Notes: generated from the sequence alone by a model not told the origin. Positions 9,738-18,616 are shown, counted from the stretch's first letter. The stretch: DNA of 51,594 bases from Gemmatimonadota bacterium (GCA_028873595.1 JAPPOV010000007.1:1-51594); one strand, 5' to 3'. A program made the numbers and translations.

Positions 9738-9950
9738 GGTTATCCCGACGGATTCGCGTGGACGTGAAGTGCTACCTGTGCGGCGAAGATGGGGGACGAT
9801 GCAATGCACCGCGAGGGACCCCTGCGGGTCTACTGGAGGTAGCCGGCCCGAGCGCCCATGACCGTCCTGGAGTCAACCCCGGGGGGCTGTGCGCACTTCG
9901 GATCAGCGAGGCCGGTAGAACGTTCAACGAAGACGGGTTACGATATTCGC

Positions 9951-10023
9951 GACCCGGTAGCTCAGTTGGCAGAGCAACTGACTTTTAATCAGTAGGTCGT
10001 GGGTTCGAGCCCCACCCGGGTCA
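9951..10023 (+). tRNA. tRNA-Lys (anticodon TTT)
   Basis: A 73-nt cloverleaf. The acceptor GACCCGG (9951-9957) pairs with CCGGGTC (10016-10022), with discriminator A. The anticodon stem ACTGA/TCAGT closes the loop CTTTTAA, giving anticodon TTT, and the T arm GTGGG-TTCGAGC-CCCAC is intact. The CCA end is not encoded. Confidence 0.97.
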
Positions 10024-10042
10024 TTCCTGCGGTACAGGTGGT

Positions 10043-10092
10043 CGTCACGGGCATCGACCCAGTTCCTTTGCTTCGTGCGTGACGTGTTTTTT
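10043..10092 (+). terminator. Possible terminator after tRNA-Lys
   Basis: CGTCACG (10043-10049) pairs with CGTGACG (10078-10084), followed two bases later by six T residues (10087-10092). The loop is long, 28 nt, and holds a small GGG/CCC hairpin, so folding is uncertain. Confidence 0.35.
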
Positions 10093-10207
10093 CCCCTGGC
10101 CCGAGTTACGCTCTGTTGGATCATCGACGGTGAGCACCCCCGTGGTTCCTCTCACGCGCGGGGTTGCACTCAGCACTGCTCAAAGGCATTGTTCGCTTCC
10201 GTTTTTT

Positions 10208-10225
10208 GAATTGTTTCGACAATTC
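10208..10225. promoter_or_regulatory. Inverted repeat with TTCG loop upstream of a secreted-protein gene
   Basis: GAATTGT (10208-10214), loop TTCG, ACAATTC (10219-10225): a perfect 7-bp inverted repeat preceded by TTTTTT, about 50 bases before the ATG at 10274. The T run is on the wrong side for a terminator. It could be an operator or a 5' UTR hairpin. Confidence 0.35.
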
Positions 10226-10273
10226 CGTGGCGCAAGACTGCGCAGTCCCTGCAATCGTGGGAAAGGTTACGCA

Positions 10274-10756
10274 ATGAGCAAATTCGTCAGGCTGGTGTTG
10301 TTCGTCACTGCCGCCATGGTGTCCGCGGCAGCTCCCATCGCAGCTCAATCTCTGAACATCGGTGGGAGCAGCTCGCACTTCGGGCGCACCTCGCTAGCTC
10401 CGGGCTTCACGCCGGATCCATTTGCGGTTTCCGTGGTTTCCGGAGGGGACATCCATGTCCCTTCGCAAAATCTGGCGAGCGGCTGCGTTGGGTACGCTAC
10501 AGCGACCCCGGATTACATCATCGACATCACGGGACCAATGGACTATCTGTCGATTTATGTAGAAGGGAACGGAGACACTGGGCTGGTCATCAATGACGCC
10601 AACGGTGGTTGGAGCTGTGATGACGATGGGCATACGGGTACGAACCCGAAGGTCACGTTGTACAATGCTCCAGCGGGCCAGTATGACATTTGGATCTCTA
10701 GCTACACCTCTGGGGAGAGCATCAGCGGCACGCTGTATCTTACGGAGATTCGTTAA
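10274..10756 (+). CDS. Small secreted protein, PPC-like domain
   Basis: A 160-residue exported protein. The signal peptide (VLFVTAAMVSAAAPIAAQ) is followed by one compact domain with YLSIYVEGNGDTGLVI, WSCDDDGHTG and AGQYDIWISSYTSG. These resemble the beta-sandwich of bacterial pre-peptidase C-terminal (PPC) domains, here free-standing; the asymmetric Cys and Asp cluster (CDDDG) may bind a cation. GAAAGG lies 7 bases before the ATG. No catalytic residues are seen. The PPC assignment is from the general pattern only. Confidence 0.72.
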   Translation: MSKFVRLVLFVTAAMVSAAAPIAAQSLNIGGSSSHFGRTSLAPGFTPDPFAVSVVSGGDIHVPSQNLASGCVGYATATPDYIIDITGPMDYLSIYVEGNGDTGLVINDANGGWSCDDDGHTGTNPKVTLYNAPAGQYDIWISSYTSGESISGTLYLTEIR

Positions 10757-10907
10757 AGAGGGGTCGTTCTCGGCTTCGATTGTTAAGACGAGTCGGTGGG
10801 TCGCTCAGGCGGCCTGCCGGCTCGTTTTCTCATATGTGCAGGCGTCATCATCGCGGAGGCATCCAATCAGGACATTGGCTCGTGGGATCGGTCATCCGAC
10901 CAAGGCG

Positions 10908-11804
10908 ATGTTTGCGGCGGCGGGAGTACTCGCGGGCCTCGCGTCGGCGGTCTCTGCCCAGGTGTCGGGAGATCTGGCAGGACGCGAGTGGATCACCGCC
11001 GCGGTTGAGGCGACCGGGCTGAGTCACCGTACCTTCCACAGCGCGGCAGTAGGTCGCGCCGTCAGCTACCACATATACAGACCTGAGGCCTACGGCGCGG
11101 AGCGCGACAGGCCCTTCCCGGTGCTGTACTGGCTGCACGGGTCGGGTGGCGGCCTAGGGGGACTGCCCCAACTCGCAGGGCACTTCGGCACAGCGATGAG
11201 GGAAGGCAAGATTCCGCCTATGCTCGTAGTCTTCCCGAACGGTCTCGACCAAAGCTTCTGGATGGACTCGAAGGATGGCACGGTTCCCATGGAGACCGTC
11301 TTGATGGATGAGCTGGTCCCGCACGTTGACGCGACGTACCACACGATCGCATCCCGGGAAGGAAGGATCGTGGAGGGGTTCAGCATGGGTGGGTATGGTG
11401 CCGCACGCCTAGGTTTCAAGCACAATGCGACTTTCGGCGCGATGTCGATCCTCGCTGGAGGGCCGCTACAGCGTGAGTTCACTGAGACGCCCCGCGCCAG
11501 TGAAGAGGCTCGCGAGCGGGTCCTCAGGAACGTCTTTGGGGGCGAGCATGCATACTTCCGGGAGCAGAGTCCGTGGATGCTCGCGGAGGAGAACGCCGAC
11601 GACTTACGCGGTGGGACTCGCATTCGGCTGGTCATCGGCGACCGGGACGAGATGCTGCAAGTGGTCCGGGATTTTCACTCGCACCTGACCGATCTCGCGA
11701 TCTCCCATGACTTCATCGAGCTGCCCGGCGTCGGGCACATCGCTCCCCAAATACTCAATGCGCTTGGCGAAGACGCTTGGGAGTTCTACCGGCCACAAGG
11801 CTGA
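10908..11804 (+). CDS. Secreted esterase, antigen 85/esterase D-like
   Basis: An alpha/beta-hydrolase of the PF00756 esterase type with a signal peptide (GVLAGLASAVSAQ). The triad is visible: Ser159 in EGFSMGGYG, an Asp in IGDRDEM (245-247) and His277 in GVGHIAP; WLHGSGGGLGGLP forms the oxyanion region. It should hydrolyse small esters outside the inner membrane. The start is uncertain: ATG 10908 gives a signal peptide without positive charge, while TTG 10875 would add Arg and Lys before it. Neither has a well-spaced Shine-Dalgarno. Confidence 0.83.
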   Translation: MFAAAGVLAGLASAVSAQVSGDLAGREWITAAVEATGLSHRTFHSAAVGRAVSYHIYRPEAYGAERDRPFPVLYWLHGSGGGLGGLPQLAGHFGTAMREGKIPPMLVVFPNGLDQSFWMDSKDGTVPMETVLMDELVPHVDATYHTIASREGRIVEGFSMGGYGAARLGFKHNATFGAMSILAGGPLQREFTETPRASEEARERVLRNVFGGEHAYFREQSPWMLAEENADDLRGGTRIRLVIGDRDEMLQVVRDFHSHLTDLAISHDFIELPGVGHIAPQILNALGEDAWEFYRPQG

Positions 11805-11947
11805 GCACTAGGTGGTGGCCTGGGCGAGTGCCACTGTCCAACAAGCGATTGCTACTGACCGGATTAGCGGGTTGGGCGCCAACACCTTAGCCTCGAAAAA
11901 CCCACCGGGGGAGCGAGGTTCCCCACGCCCATGGAGAGAAAAGACAA

Positions 11948-12379
11948 ATGAAGGCAAGCGAGCTGAAGCGAGGAATGATCGTTGCCGCGGCTGTGCTGGT
12001 CACGAGCGCAACCCAGGCTCTGGCCCAAGGCATCAGCGACGAACGGTTGGGTGACTCCGAGGAGCGTATCGAGGAGTTCCAGACCCGTCTCCGCCTGACG
12101 GACGAGCAACTAGAAGAGCTGCGCCCCGTCATCGCCGAGAACTCCGAGAAGATCCGCTTGGCCCTTGAGGAAGCAGGTCTGCAGCAGGGCGGAGGAGGAG
12201 CATCATCGCTGGGCCGGCGCGGCCGGATTCGACTCGGCCGGCAGATCCGCGACATCCAGGAGGAGACCGACAAGAAGATGCGGGAGATCCTCATGGACGA
12301 GCAGCTGGACGAGTACGAAGCGATCCAGGCAGAGCGCCGCGAAGAACTTCGGGCGCGCATCCAGGGCGGGGGACGCTAG
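11948..12379 (+). CDS. Exported LTXXQ/Spy-like helical protein
   Basis: A 143-residue exported protein with signal peptide (IVAAAVLVTSATQALAQ) and a helical, highly charged body. The LTDEQLEELRPVI motif is the LTXXQ signature of the CpxP/Spy family, periplasmic chaperones or stress sensors. A Gly-rich hinge (QGGGGASSLGRRGR) separates it from a second helix rich in Glu and Arg. GGAGAG lies about 10 bases upstream of the ATG. It converges on the SGNH hydrolase gene. Confidence 0.75.
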   Translation: MKASELKRGMIVAAAVLVTSATQALAQGISDERLGDSEERIEEFQTRLRLTDEQLEELRPVIAENSEKIRLALEEAGLQQGGGGASSLGRRGRIRLGRQIRDIQEETDKKMREILMDEQLDEYEAIQAERREELRARIQGGGR

Positions 12380-12391
12380 GAGCTGAGGGGA

Positions 12392-12428
12392 TGAGCGGGG
12401 GTGGTGAGCCGCAGCACCCTCGCGCTCA
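12392..12428. terminator. Possible bidirectional terminator hairpin
   Basis: TGAGCG (12392-12397) pairs with CGCTCA (12423-12428), with an inner GGGTG/CACCC pair, filling the 46-bp gap between two convergent genes and including the stop codon of the downstream one. There is no T run. Confidence 0.35.
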
Positions 12429-13529
12429 GTACTGACCTAGAGCCGCCCTGAGCGCCGGTTCGTAGGCGTCGGCGTATCGGACCATTCCCATGTCACTCGG
12501 GTGTGAGCCGTCCGTAGCAGCTTCGCCATCGCTCCCGAGCAGTTGTTCGCCCTGCAGGTAGAAGAGGCCGGTCACACCTTCGTCCTGCAGTTGGCGGTAC
12601 GCCCGACCCAGGGCTTCCCGATTCGTCCGGTGGCGTTCCTCTCGGGCCGGGAAGAAGCGCGTGTTGGTGAAGGAACGATCCTCCACCAGGAGGATGGGCG
12701 TTTGCGGATGCGCGTCTCTCAGTTGGCGAACTAGAGGAGCGGCCCGCTCGTCTACCATTGATTCCTGCATGTTCGGCAGGCAGTCGATGGCAAAGATGCA
12801 TGGGTCGAGCTCGGCAAGCAGTGCGCCCAATTCGGGCTCCATGCGACCGTTGCCTGAGAACCCGAGGTTGATGGTGGGCCGATTCAGACGACGACCCAGC
12901 AGCGCAGGGATGGCCATCCCGGGGCGTGAAGCAGACGCACCGTGCATGATCGACGTTCCGTAGAACAGCATGGGCCGCTGTGTCCGCGGAGCGACCGGCT
13001 CGAAGAGCGAGCCTGCCTCGATCCCGATCTCCAACGACTCCACACCGTTGTAGAGAGGCAGGTAGATGGTGTAGCGACGTGCCCCTGGGCGGATGCTCGA
13101 GGCGAGCGCAGTTTCGATCATCTGGGTGCTCGGTCTCGTGACCGCGACCCAACGTTCGACGCCTTCTGCGTCCGTAGCGTATAGGTCCAGCCCACTCACA
13201 CCTGTGGCAGGCATGATGGGTAGCGCCAACCGATCGGAGAGAAGCGAATACCGAACGTGGATCTCAGGCGCATCGGTCGTGAAGCGAACCGTCATTCCGG
13301 CCGAGTGACGGGACAAGTCCCAAACGGGCTCTCGAACGATTCCCTCTGCTTTGCCTGGCAAACGATCGAAGTATCGCTTGGTATCAGTCCAACCTTTGCC
13401 CTCCACGCCCCAGTCCCGGACGTCGTGCCACACCAGGTCGGTGGTTCGTCCCAGCAACGGTCGCGGAAGTGCCGCCACGGTGGCACCGCCCGCCACGACC
13501 CGGAGAAAGTGCCTTCTTGACGTCATCAT
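12426..13529 (-). CDS. Tat-exported SGNH/GDSL-type hydrolase
   Basis: A 367-residue protein. The N-terminus has a twin-arginine signal (TSRRHFLRVVAGGA). An N-terminal beta-sandwich of the kind paired with SGNH lipases follows, containing GLDLY at 113-117, then the SGNH domain: Ser193 in FYGTSIMHG, Gly226 and Asn227 in GFSGNGRM, and Asp340/His343 in DGSHPSDMG. It probably removes acyl groups from a glycan or lipid in the periplasm. Two ATGs in tandem (13529, 13526) are equivalent starts; no Shine-Dalgarno is visible. Confidence 0.88.
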   Translation of the reverse strand: MMTSRRHFLRVVAGGATVAALPRPLLGRTTDLVWHDVRDWGVEGKGWTDTKRYFDRLPGKAEGIVREPVWDLSRHSAGMTVRFTTDAPEIHVRYSLLSDRLALPIMPATGVSGLDLYATDAEGVERWVAVTRPSTQMIETALASSIRPGARRYTIYLPLYNGVESLEIGIEAGSLFEPVAPRTQRPMLFYGTSIMHGASASRPGMAIPALLGRRLNRPTINLGFSGNGRMEPELGALLAELDPCIFAIDCLPNMQESMVDERAAPLVRQLRDAHPQTPILLVEDRSFTNTRFFPAREERHRTNREALGRAYRQLQDEGVTGLFYLQGEQLLGSDGEAATDGSHPSDMGMVRYADAYEPALRAALGQY

Positions 13530-13742
13530 CGATCGCAAGGGAAAAAGGGACAGGTCGCATCGACCATGAGCCTTGGGTTGGCTCCGTAGCTAGTCAAGCG
13601 ACGCACGATCACATGTCACGGATTGCTGTTGTCCGTGTTGTCCTGGCAGGTCTGGCTCGCCAGGCTCGCGCGAGCCGCGGATACTATGCGGCGGCGGGAT
13701 GCAAGGTCGTTGGGTGGTGCGCTCCGGACAGTGATCGTCGGC

Positions 13743-14315
13743 TCAGAGTTGAAGGCCCAGCATGATTCGAAGTCTGTGCTCAACGGCGTACTCGTCCGGG
13801 TCCAGAATTGCGTCGACTGGACCGAGGATCGCATCGGACAAGGTGAGGACCAGACGAGTCTCCGACGAGATGGCACGGGTCAGCATCACCCCCGGAACCA
13901 CGATCTCGGACCAGTTGTCGCCCCCACCTGTTGGCGGGTCTGTTTCCACCGTCTGGTACTCGCCATAGGCCCCCGCTCCGAGCCTGAAGGCGAGACCCGT
14001 GCAACCCCGGATTGCTTCCCACTGACCGGAGACCGCGAGGAAGTAGTGGTCGTTGTGATAATCCTGACCAAGGCTCGTGAAGTCGGTTCGTCCGACGCCG
14101 GCCTCAAAGAGCACGGGCACACCTGCCACCGCCAGTGAAGCCGATAGCGCGAGGGTCGGTCCCGCCAGAGTACCTTCGACGACGGGGTCGTTGAGAACCA
14201 GGACGCCTGCGGTCACTTCGACCTGTGCCGTAACTGAGGAGGGAATGCACGCCAGGCAGGCGAGGACCCCGATCACCGACGTTCTGTCTCGTATCGTTCT
14301 TCTCACTGGGCGCAC
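13743..14315 (-). CDS. Exported protein, probable small beta-barrel
   Basis: A 190-residue protein of unknown function with a signal peptide (VIGVLACLACIPSSVTAQ). The body alternates polar and hydrophobic residues in short strands (TLALSASLAVAGVPVLFEAGVG, YFLAVSGQWEAI, LAFRLGAGAYGEY, TRLVLTLSDAI) and ends in RLRIMLGLQL. That resembles small outer-membrane barrels, although the last residue is Leu rather than the common Phe. I recognise no family. It lies 31 bases upstream of, and in the same direction as, nothing else obvious. Confidence 0.62.
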   Translation of the reverse strand: MRPVRRTIRDRTSVIGVLACLACIPSSVTAQVEVTAGVLVLNDPVVEGTLAGPTLALSASLAVAGVPVLFEAGVGRTDFTSLGQDYHNDHYFLAVSGQWEAIRGCTGLAFRLGAGAYGEYQTVETDPPTGGGDNWSEIVVPGVMLTRAISSETRLVLTLSDAILGPVDAILDPDEYAVEHRLRIMLGLQL

Positions 14316-14346
14316 CTCTTGTTGGGGCCGGCCTGTCCCCGAAAGG

Positions 14347-14853
14347 CTATGGATGCCAGCTGCGATATTTTCGGTAGGCGGGCTCGTTGCCGTCTGTGCG
14401 ACGTTCCAGTTGGTCGCACAGCCACTGTATCCACTCGTCGAATTTCTCTCCGCCCTGTTGCTCGCGTTGGTACTGTGCCCAGGGTCTGATTTTTCTCCAT
14501 GCCGACAGTACCATCCCGCCCATCAGCTCCCAAACCATGTCGATCGAGATCACGCGCCGATGGACCATGATCCCGACCGACTCGAGGGTCAGGCTGACCA
14601 ACATCGCAGCATCCTCATAGCCGGGATCTGACTTCACCTGCTCTGCACTAGCCCCGTCCGGGAGTGACAGTACGAGCCGGATCGCGTGCGTGAACTCCGG
14701 AGTCTGGAAGGAGCGTGCCAGCTCGACGGCAGCCATGTCGGATCGTTGGCGGCGGAAGTGCGCCAGTTGGATGAAGGCGAACGCAACGCTGCCTACGACG
14801 ACAAGCGCACCGAAGACCTCGGCGAGGCTTGCAAGGGTGCTTAGTTCGATCAT
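14347..14853 (-). CDS. Membrane-anchored helical protein, DUF4760-like
   Basis: A 168-residue protein with one N-terminal membrane helix (FGALVVVGSVAFAFIQL), an HFRRQRSD basic stop and a helical cytoplasmic domain (ELARSFQTPEFTHAIRLVL, VSLTLESVGIMVHRRVI, WRKIRPWAQYQREQ). The layout matches DUF4760-type hypothetical proteins. The ATG at 14853 starts just before the membrane helix. Function unknown. Other single-helix proteins of similar design occur at 15075, 22165 and 27217. Confidence 0.68.
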   Translation of the reverse strand: MIELSTLASLAEVFGALVVVGSVAFAFIQLAHFRRQRSDMAAVELARSFQTPEFTHAIRLVLSLPDGASAEQVKSDPGYEDAAMLVSLTLESVGIMVHRRVISIDMVWELMGGMVLSAWRKIRPWAQYQREQQGGEKFDEWIQWLCDQLERRTDGNEPAYRKYRSWHP

Positions 14854-15074
14854 GCTCGAAACATGCGCTTCAGGAGGTTGCTTCGCGAACCTGACTATGC
14901 AGAGATCGCCTCTCATCCTGGACTCGCGGGTGGGCCAGCTACGGGGGGTTCCTGCTGACCCGGTAGACTTCGTCGGTTCGTGTGGTGGCCTCTCTCATTT
15001 GCCGACCTGACGGCTGCGGCAGCATCATTCCGAGCCGTTAGAACGCAGCGCCGAGCCAAGCACTGGGAGAGTCC

Positions 15075-15833
15075 GTGGGGAACAAGACGTACCGTCGCGA
15101 TGGCGTTCGGTTGGCGCTCGAGGGATTCGTCGTCCTGGTCAGCATTTTGGCGGCCTTCTTCCTCGAAGGGTGGCGTGACGATCGCGAGTTGGCTCTCGAG
15201 GTGGATCAGGAGTTGGTGAGCGTGCGCCTCGAACTCGGGAGGAACCTGGAGCTGGTGCATGCGGAACTCGGCGCTCTGGACCGGATCATTGCGGCCGCTG
15301 ATCACCTCTTGGGCCGACTAACGGACGAGCGAGGAGCCGAAGCGGTGATCGTGCCCGACTCGCTCGTGTGGCTTGCCACCACGTGGGGCCCGACGTTCGA
15401 TGTTTCGCTCGGTGCCGTCGACGCATTGATCGCCTCCGGCCGGCTCTCTCAGGTAGACGATCACGAACTGCGGCTGGGGTTGGCTGGCCTGAGGGACATG
15501 TTCGCCGATGCATCAGAAGAGCAAACCTTGGCCCAACGGCTCACGTTCGATCGGCTATACCCGATTCTTGAAGAACGAATGGACCTTGATCCGATTCGTC
15601 GAGTCAGCGCTGAGTTCATCTTGTCGGGGCAGCGAGCAGGTGCAGCCCCGCAGGAGGAAACGATCGATCGAGCGATGCCGACCCACGACATGGTACGGTT
15701 TCCGAACGGTCCCGCGGTTCGCGGGGTGCTCAACACCCGGCTCGTCTGGTACGAGGCAGCGATCGCCGAGCTCAGGCGCTTGCCTCCTCATCTGACTTCC
15801 CTCATGGATCAGATTTCGGCCGAGATTCGGTAG
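15075..15833 (+). CDS. DUF6090-like membrane-anchored protein
   Basis: A 252-residue protein with one N-terminal membrane helix (EGFVVLVSILAAFFLEGWRDDR) and a long helical domain. The helix with its trailing W-R/N-x-x-R pattern is typical of DUF6090-like proteins, whose role is unknown. The GTG at 15075 follows GGGAG by 6 bases. A second member, at 22165, shares the layout but little sequence. The region to 14853 is a divergent promoter zone. Confidence 0.7.
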   Translation: MGNKTYRRDGVRLALEGFVVLVSILAAFFLEGWRDDRELALEVDQELVSVRLELGRNLELVHAELGALDRIIAAADHLLGRLTDERGAEAVIVPDSLVWLATTWGPTFDVSLGAVDALIASGRLSQVDDHELRLGLAGLRDMFADASEEQTLAQRLTFDRLYPILEERMDLDPIRRVSAEFILSGQRAGAAPQEETIDRAMPTHDMVRFPNGPAVRGVLNTRLVWYEAAIAELRRLPPHLTSLMDQISAEIR

Positions 15834-15998
15834 GTGTGCGTGAGGCATGCGGGGCCTGCGCGCTCAGATGACATTGCTGGACGCCGCATATCAGCTGTGG
15901 GGCAGTGCATTGTCGTTCGCTGGTTCGGCAGGAGGGTTGACCGAAGAATCCCACATCGTCAGGAAGTCAGTCGAATTACGTGCTCAGGGGGGTCTCAG

Positions 15999-16565
15999 GT
16001 GAACGTCGTGTGGAAGTTCGGATTGGGCGTCGTGCTCGCGTTTGGAGCCGCCTGCGCACCTGACGAGGGGCCAGATGCCCCCGCACAGAGCGAGACTATC
16101 CCCGCGAGCACCGGGGCCCTCGCGTTGGACTACCAGACCTTTGACCAGGCGCCTGGGGCCGGCTGGCGGGCGCTGGCCGATCGTGGAGCGTACTTGGCCG
16201 CCGGGGAGTTGATCGACGCGTACCTGTCGACGAACGAATCCCTCGAACCTTCACAGCGTGTGAACCTCGCGTTTCATGCCGGACAAGCGTACGCGTTCGC
16301 AGGAGCGATCGAGCTCGCCAAGGCCCGTTTTCGCAGCGCGTTTGTTGAGAATGAGCCGTCCACTTCACCGATCCGCTGGAACGCCTATGTCCGGGCGACG
16401 ATCGCGTTCCTGGAAGGGGACAGGGCGACCTTGGAGTCCATGCGCGGAGAGATCGCGGCTGGCCCCGACTTCAACGGGATCGCCCCAAACCTCGACGTGG
16501 TAGATCGTCTCTTGGCGGGCTTCGGCGGTCCGTACTCCGAAGCGTATCGACCGGGGGCAGAGTGA
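15999..16565 (+). CDS. Small lipoprotein of unknown function, TPR-like
   Basis: A 188-residue lipoprotein with signal GLGVVLAFGAACAP (lipobox FGAAC). The mature part is helical with paired-helix character (RALADRGAYLAAGELIDAYL, NLAFHAGQAYAFAGAIELAKARFRSAF), suggestive of one or two TPR-like hairpins. The GTG at 15999 is picked because AGGGGGG lies 7 bases before it and the signal peptide begins there; the frame is open upstream without conserved features. No family recognised. Confidence 0.62.
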   Translation: MNVVWKFGLGVVLAFGAACAPDEGPDAPAQSETIPASTGALALDYQTFDQAPGAGWRALADRGAYLAAGELIDAYLSTNESLEPSQRVNLAFHAGQAYAFAGAIELAKARFRSAFVENEPSTSPIRWNAYVRATIAFLEGDRATLESMRGEIAAGPDFNGIAPNLDVVDRLLAGFGGPYSEAYRPGAE

Positions 16566-16656
16566 GCCGATCGGGTCGGCCTCCCGACGTAGTTCCGTAA
16601 GGTTGGCTGCGTCAGGATAAGTTCGGATCCCCTGTTCGCCGGTGATCGCAACCTTT

Positions 16657-16682
16657 TTGACAGACCAGATTGCCGTCTGTCA
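16657..16682 (+). promoter_or_regulatory. Operator-like inverted repeat over a -35 box, upstream of DUF3303 gene
   Basis: TGACAGAC (16658-16665) and GTCTGTCA (16675-16682) form a perfect 8-bp inverted repeat with a 9-base spacer. The left arm overlaps TTGACA (16657-16662), a consensus -35 box. I see no convincing -10 at the right distance. The 25-bp dyad spans the spacing of a dimeric repressor site, 67 bases before the ATG at 16749. Confidence 0.45.
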
Positions 16683-16748
16683 GTTACTGGTACGTGGCAT
16701 CCCGGATGCTGCAAGAACTTCTTCAATCGCACGAAAGGACAGAAGACC

Positions 16749-17036
16749 ATGCAATACATGATTACATGGACCATTTATCCTGAGACCTTCGACGAAGCGT
16801 TGCAGTACTTCAGCCAGATGACAGCCGAAGATGACCGCGAACAACTGGGTGATGCGGTAACTCTGGTTGGCAGATGGAACGACCTCGTGTCCAGAACGGG
16901 CGTGGCCATCCTGGAGTCGGACGACATCTCGGCGGTCAACGCGTTCTGCTTGAACTGGCAGAATGTATGTGATCTGAAGATTACGCCGGTCATGAGTGAT
17001 GAAGAGGTACGTGCTCTGGGGCGGACTCGGTCCTGA
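16749..17036 (+). CDS. DUF3303 family protein
   Basis: A 95-residue protein matching the small DUF3303 family: MQYMITWTIYPETFDEAL, a middle LVGRWNDLVSRTGVAILESDD and a C-terminal LNWQNVCDLKITPVMSDEEV. The fold is probably a ferredoxin-like alpha/beta sandwich as in dimeric barrel proteins; no function is known. AGGACAG lies about 10 bases upstream. It is the only gene here with a clear operator-like site before it. Confidence 0.8.
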   Translation: MQYMITWTIYPETFDEALQYFSQMTAEDDREQLGDAVTLVGRWNDLVSRTGVAILESDDISAVNAFCLNWQNVCDLKITPVMSDEEVRALGRTRS

Positions 17037-17048
17037 TGGCCGGGAAAG

Positions 17049-17076
17049 CCGTGAGGGCAACTCGCTGCGCTCACGG
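17049..17076 (+). terminator. Possible terminator hairpin after DUF3303 gene
   Basis: CCGTGAG (17049-17055) and CTCACGG (17070-17076) are perfectly complementary with a 14-base loop, 13 bases after the stop codon. No T run follows. Confidence 0.35.
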
Positions 17077-17142
17077 GTGGACAGGTGGGTGCGACAAAGG
17101 AATTCCGAGTCGTGAGTTCACTCTCCAGAGGGTTGGAGTCAC

Positions 17143-18402
17143 GTGAGTTCCGGATCCCCGCAGGCCCATATGCTGCGAACCCTCATGGTGTCGTCCCTCC
17201 TTGGAGTAGCTGCCTGTGGGTCAGCGCCTGACCTCGACGTCGGCGAGGAGATGGGCCTGAGCCCTTACCTCTACGTGTGGGCTGGGGCCGAGGATGAGGG
17301 GGAGAGTGACTTTCTTGCCGTGATCGATTCGGATCCGGTCTCCCCGACGTACGGCCAGGTTCTGTCCAGCGTCCCGGTTGGGGTGCAGGGCAATGCACAT
17401 CACTCGGAGCACCGCATGCCCAGTGGTGACTCCCTGTTCGTGAACTCGTTCTCGGCTGGAGCGAGCTTCGTGATCGATCTTTCCGATCCGGAGGCCCCGT
17501 CCGTGGCGAGTTCGTTTGGCGCGATCGGCGAATACACCTATCCGCACACGTTCGAACGCCTGCCCGGTGGGAATGTACTGGCGACCTTCCAGACGAAAGG
17601 GGAGGGCAACGAAGTGGCTGGCGGACTGTTGGAGCTAACTCCATCGGGGGACTTCGTCAGGGCTACGGATGTCGCGGATCCTGTCGACCCAGAGATCCGT
17701 GCCTACAGCGTGACACCGATTCCGCGCATCGACCGAGCCGTGAGCACCACGAGCGACATGTGGGGCGAGAAGATGGGAACGTCCTTCCAGGTATGGGGCC
17801 TATCCGACCTGAAGTTGCTGCATACCGTCCGGCTAAAACCCGGTCCTGGCGGCTACGAGCACCGCGATCCGGCCGAGGTGCGGCTTCTTTCGGATAGCGT
17901 GACTGCGATGATGACCACGTTCACGTGCGGTCTGTACCTGCTTCGGGACCTAGAGGGCGAGAGCCCGTCCGCACAACTGGTGAACTCGTTGCCGTGGTCT
18001 AGCTATGAGACGGATGACTGCGGTATCCCCGCGACTTGGGGCGACATCTGGCTTCAGACATACAGCCATTCCGACGGAGCTTGGCTGATCGCCTTCGATA
18101 TTTCGGACCCCGCGAACCCTGTCGAACTGGACCGTCTCACTTGGGATGGAGCGTGGTGGCCGCACTGGATCTCGATCGAGCCCGGAGGTCAGCGCGTCGT
18201 CGTCACGTCAGGGGAGGGCGAAACGCTGTATCGGGTCCTGATTGTCCGCATGGATCCCGAGACGGGTGCCTTGGAGTTCGACTCATCATTCCGCGATCCG
18301 GGCGGAGATGAACCAGGCGTGCTCTTCGACCGGACCTCGTGGCCTCACGGGCAGGCAGGTGCGGCTCGTCCTCATGGAGCGGTCTTTTCCGGTGGGCGTT
18401 GA
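17143..18402 (+). CDS. SBP56-like beta-propeller lipoprotein
   Basis: A 419-residue protein with a lipoprotein signal (MVSSLLGVAACGS). It is patterned like selenium-binding protein 56/methanethiol oxidase: LAVIDSDPVSPTYGQVL, then GNAHHSEHRMPSGD, PHTFERLPGGNVLATFQ, AYSVTPIPRIDRAVSTTSDMW and WPHWISIEPGGQRVVVT. In SBP56 the His residues bind copper and the protein oxidises methanethiol; the CSSC selenium site is not visible here, so activity is not assured. GTG at 17143 follows GGAG; an internal ATG (17170) would also keep the signal peptide. Confidence 0.76.
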   Translation: MSSGSPQAHMLRTLMVSSLLGVAACGSAPDLDVGEEMGLSPYLYVWAGAEDEGESDFLAVIDSDPVSPTYGQVLSSVPVGVQGNAHHSEHRMPSGDSLFVNSFSAGASFVIDLSDPEAPSVASSFGAIGEYTYPHTFERLPGGNVLATFQTKGEGNEVAGGLLELTPSGDFVRATDVADPVDPEIRAYSVTPIPRIDRAVSTTSDMWGEKMGTSFQVWGLSDLKLLHTVRLKPGPGGYEHRDPAEVRLLSDSVTAMMTTFTCGLYLLRDLEGESPSAQLVNSLPWSSYETDDCGIPATWGDIWLQTYSHSDGAWLIAFDISDPANPVELDRLTWDGAWWPHWISIEPGGQRVVVTSGEGETLYRVLIVRMDPETGALEFDSSFRDPGGDEPGVLFDRTSWPHGQAGAARPHGAVFSGGR

Positions 18403-18467
18403 AGGCTCGTCAAGGCATTTCGCGCGTATGAGGCGACTCTTGAGTAGCAGCCGTGCTGCCTGATCAT

Positions 18468-18490
18468 GAAGTGCTGCGGTCCGCGCAAGC
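18468..18490. repeat. Intergenic 23-bp repeat, copy 1
   Basis: GAAGTGCTGCGGTCCGCG plus AAGC at the end; 21 of 23 bases match the copy at 25605-25627. Lies 66 bases after the stop of the SBP56-like gene. Confidence 0.5.
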
Positions 18491-18616
18491 AATGATGGCA
18501 TGCGGGTAGCTCTATGATTTGCCAACGGCTGGGTGCGACAGCAGAATGTCAGCTCGTGAGAGCGCATACAATGCGCGCTCTGCGAGCATATCTTCAACGA
18601 ACCGATGGGAGTGTCG

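Noticed and set aside
11836..11877. Possible integron attC: GTCCAAC at the left and GTTGGGC at the right
   Set aside because: Both core motifs fit, but the element is only 42 bp, the inner boxes are not complementary, and no similar site flanks the neighbouring genes.
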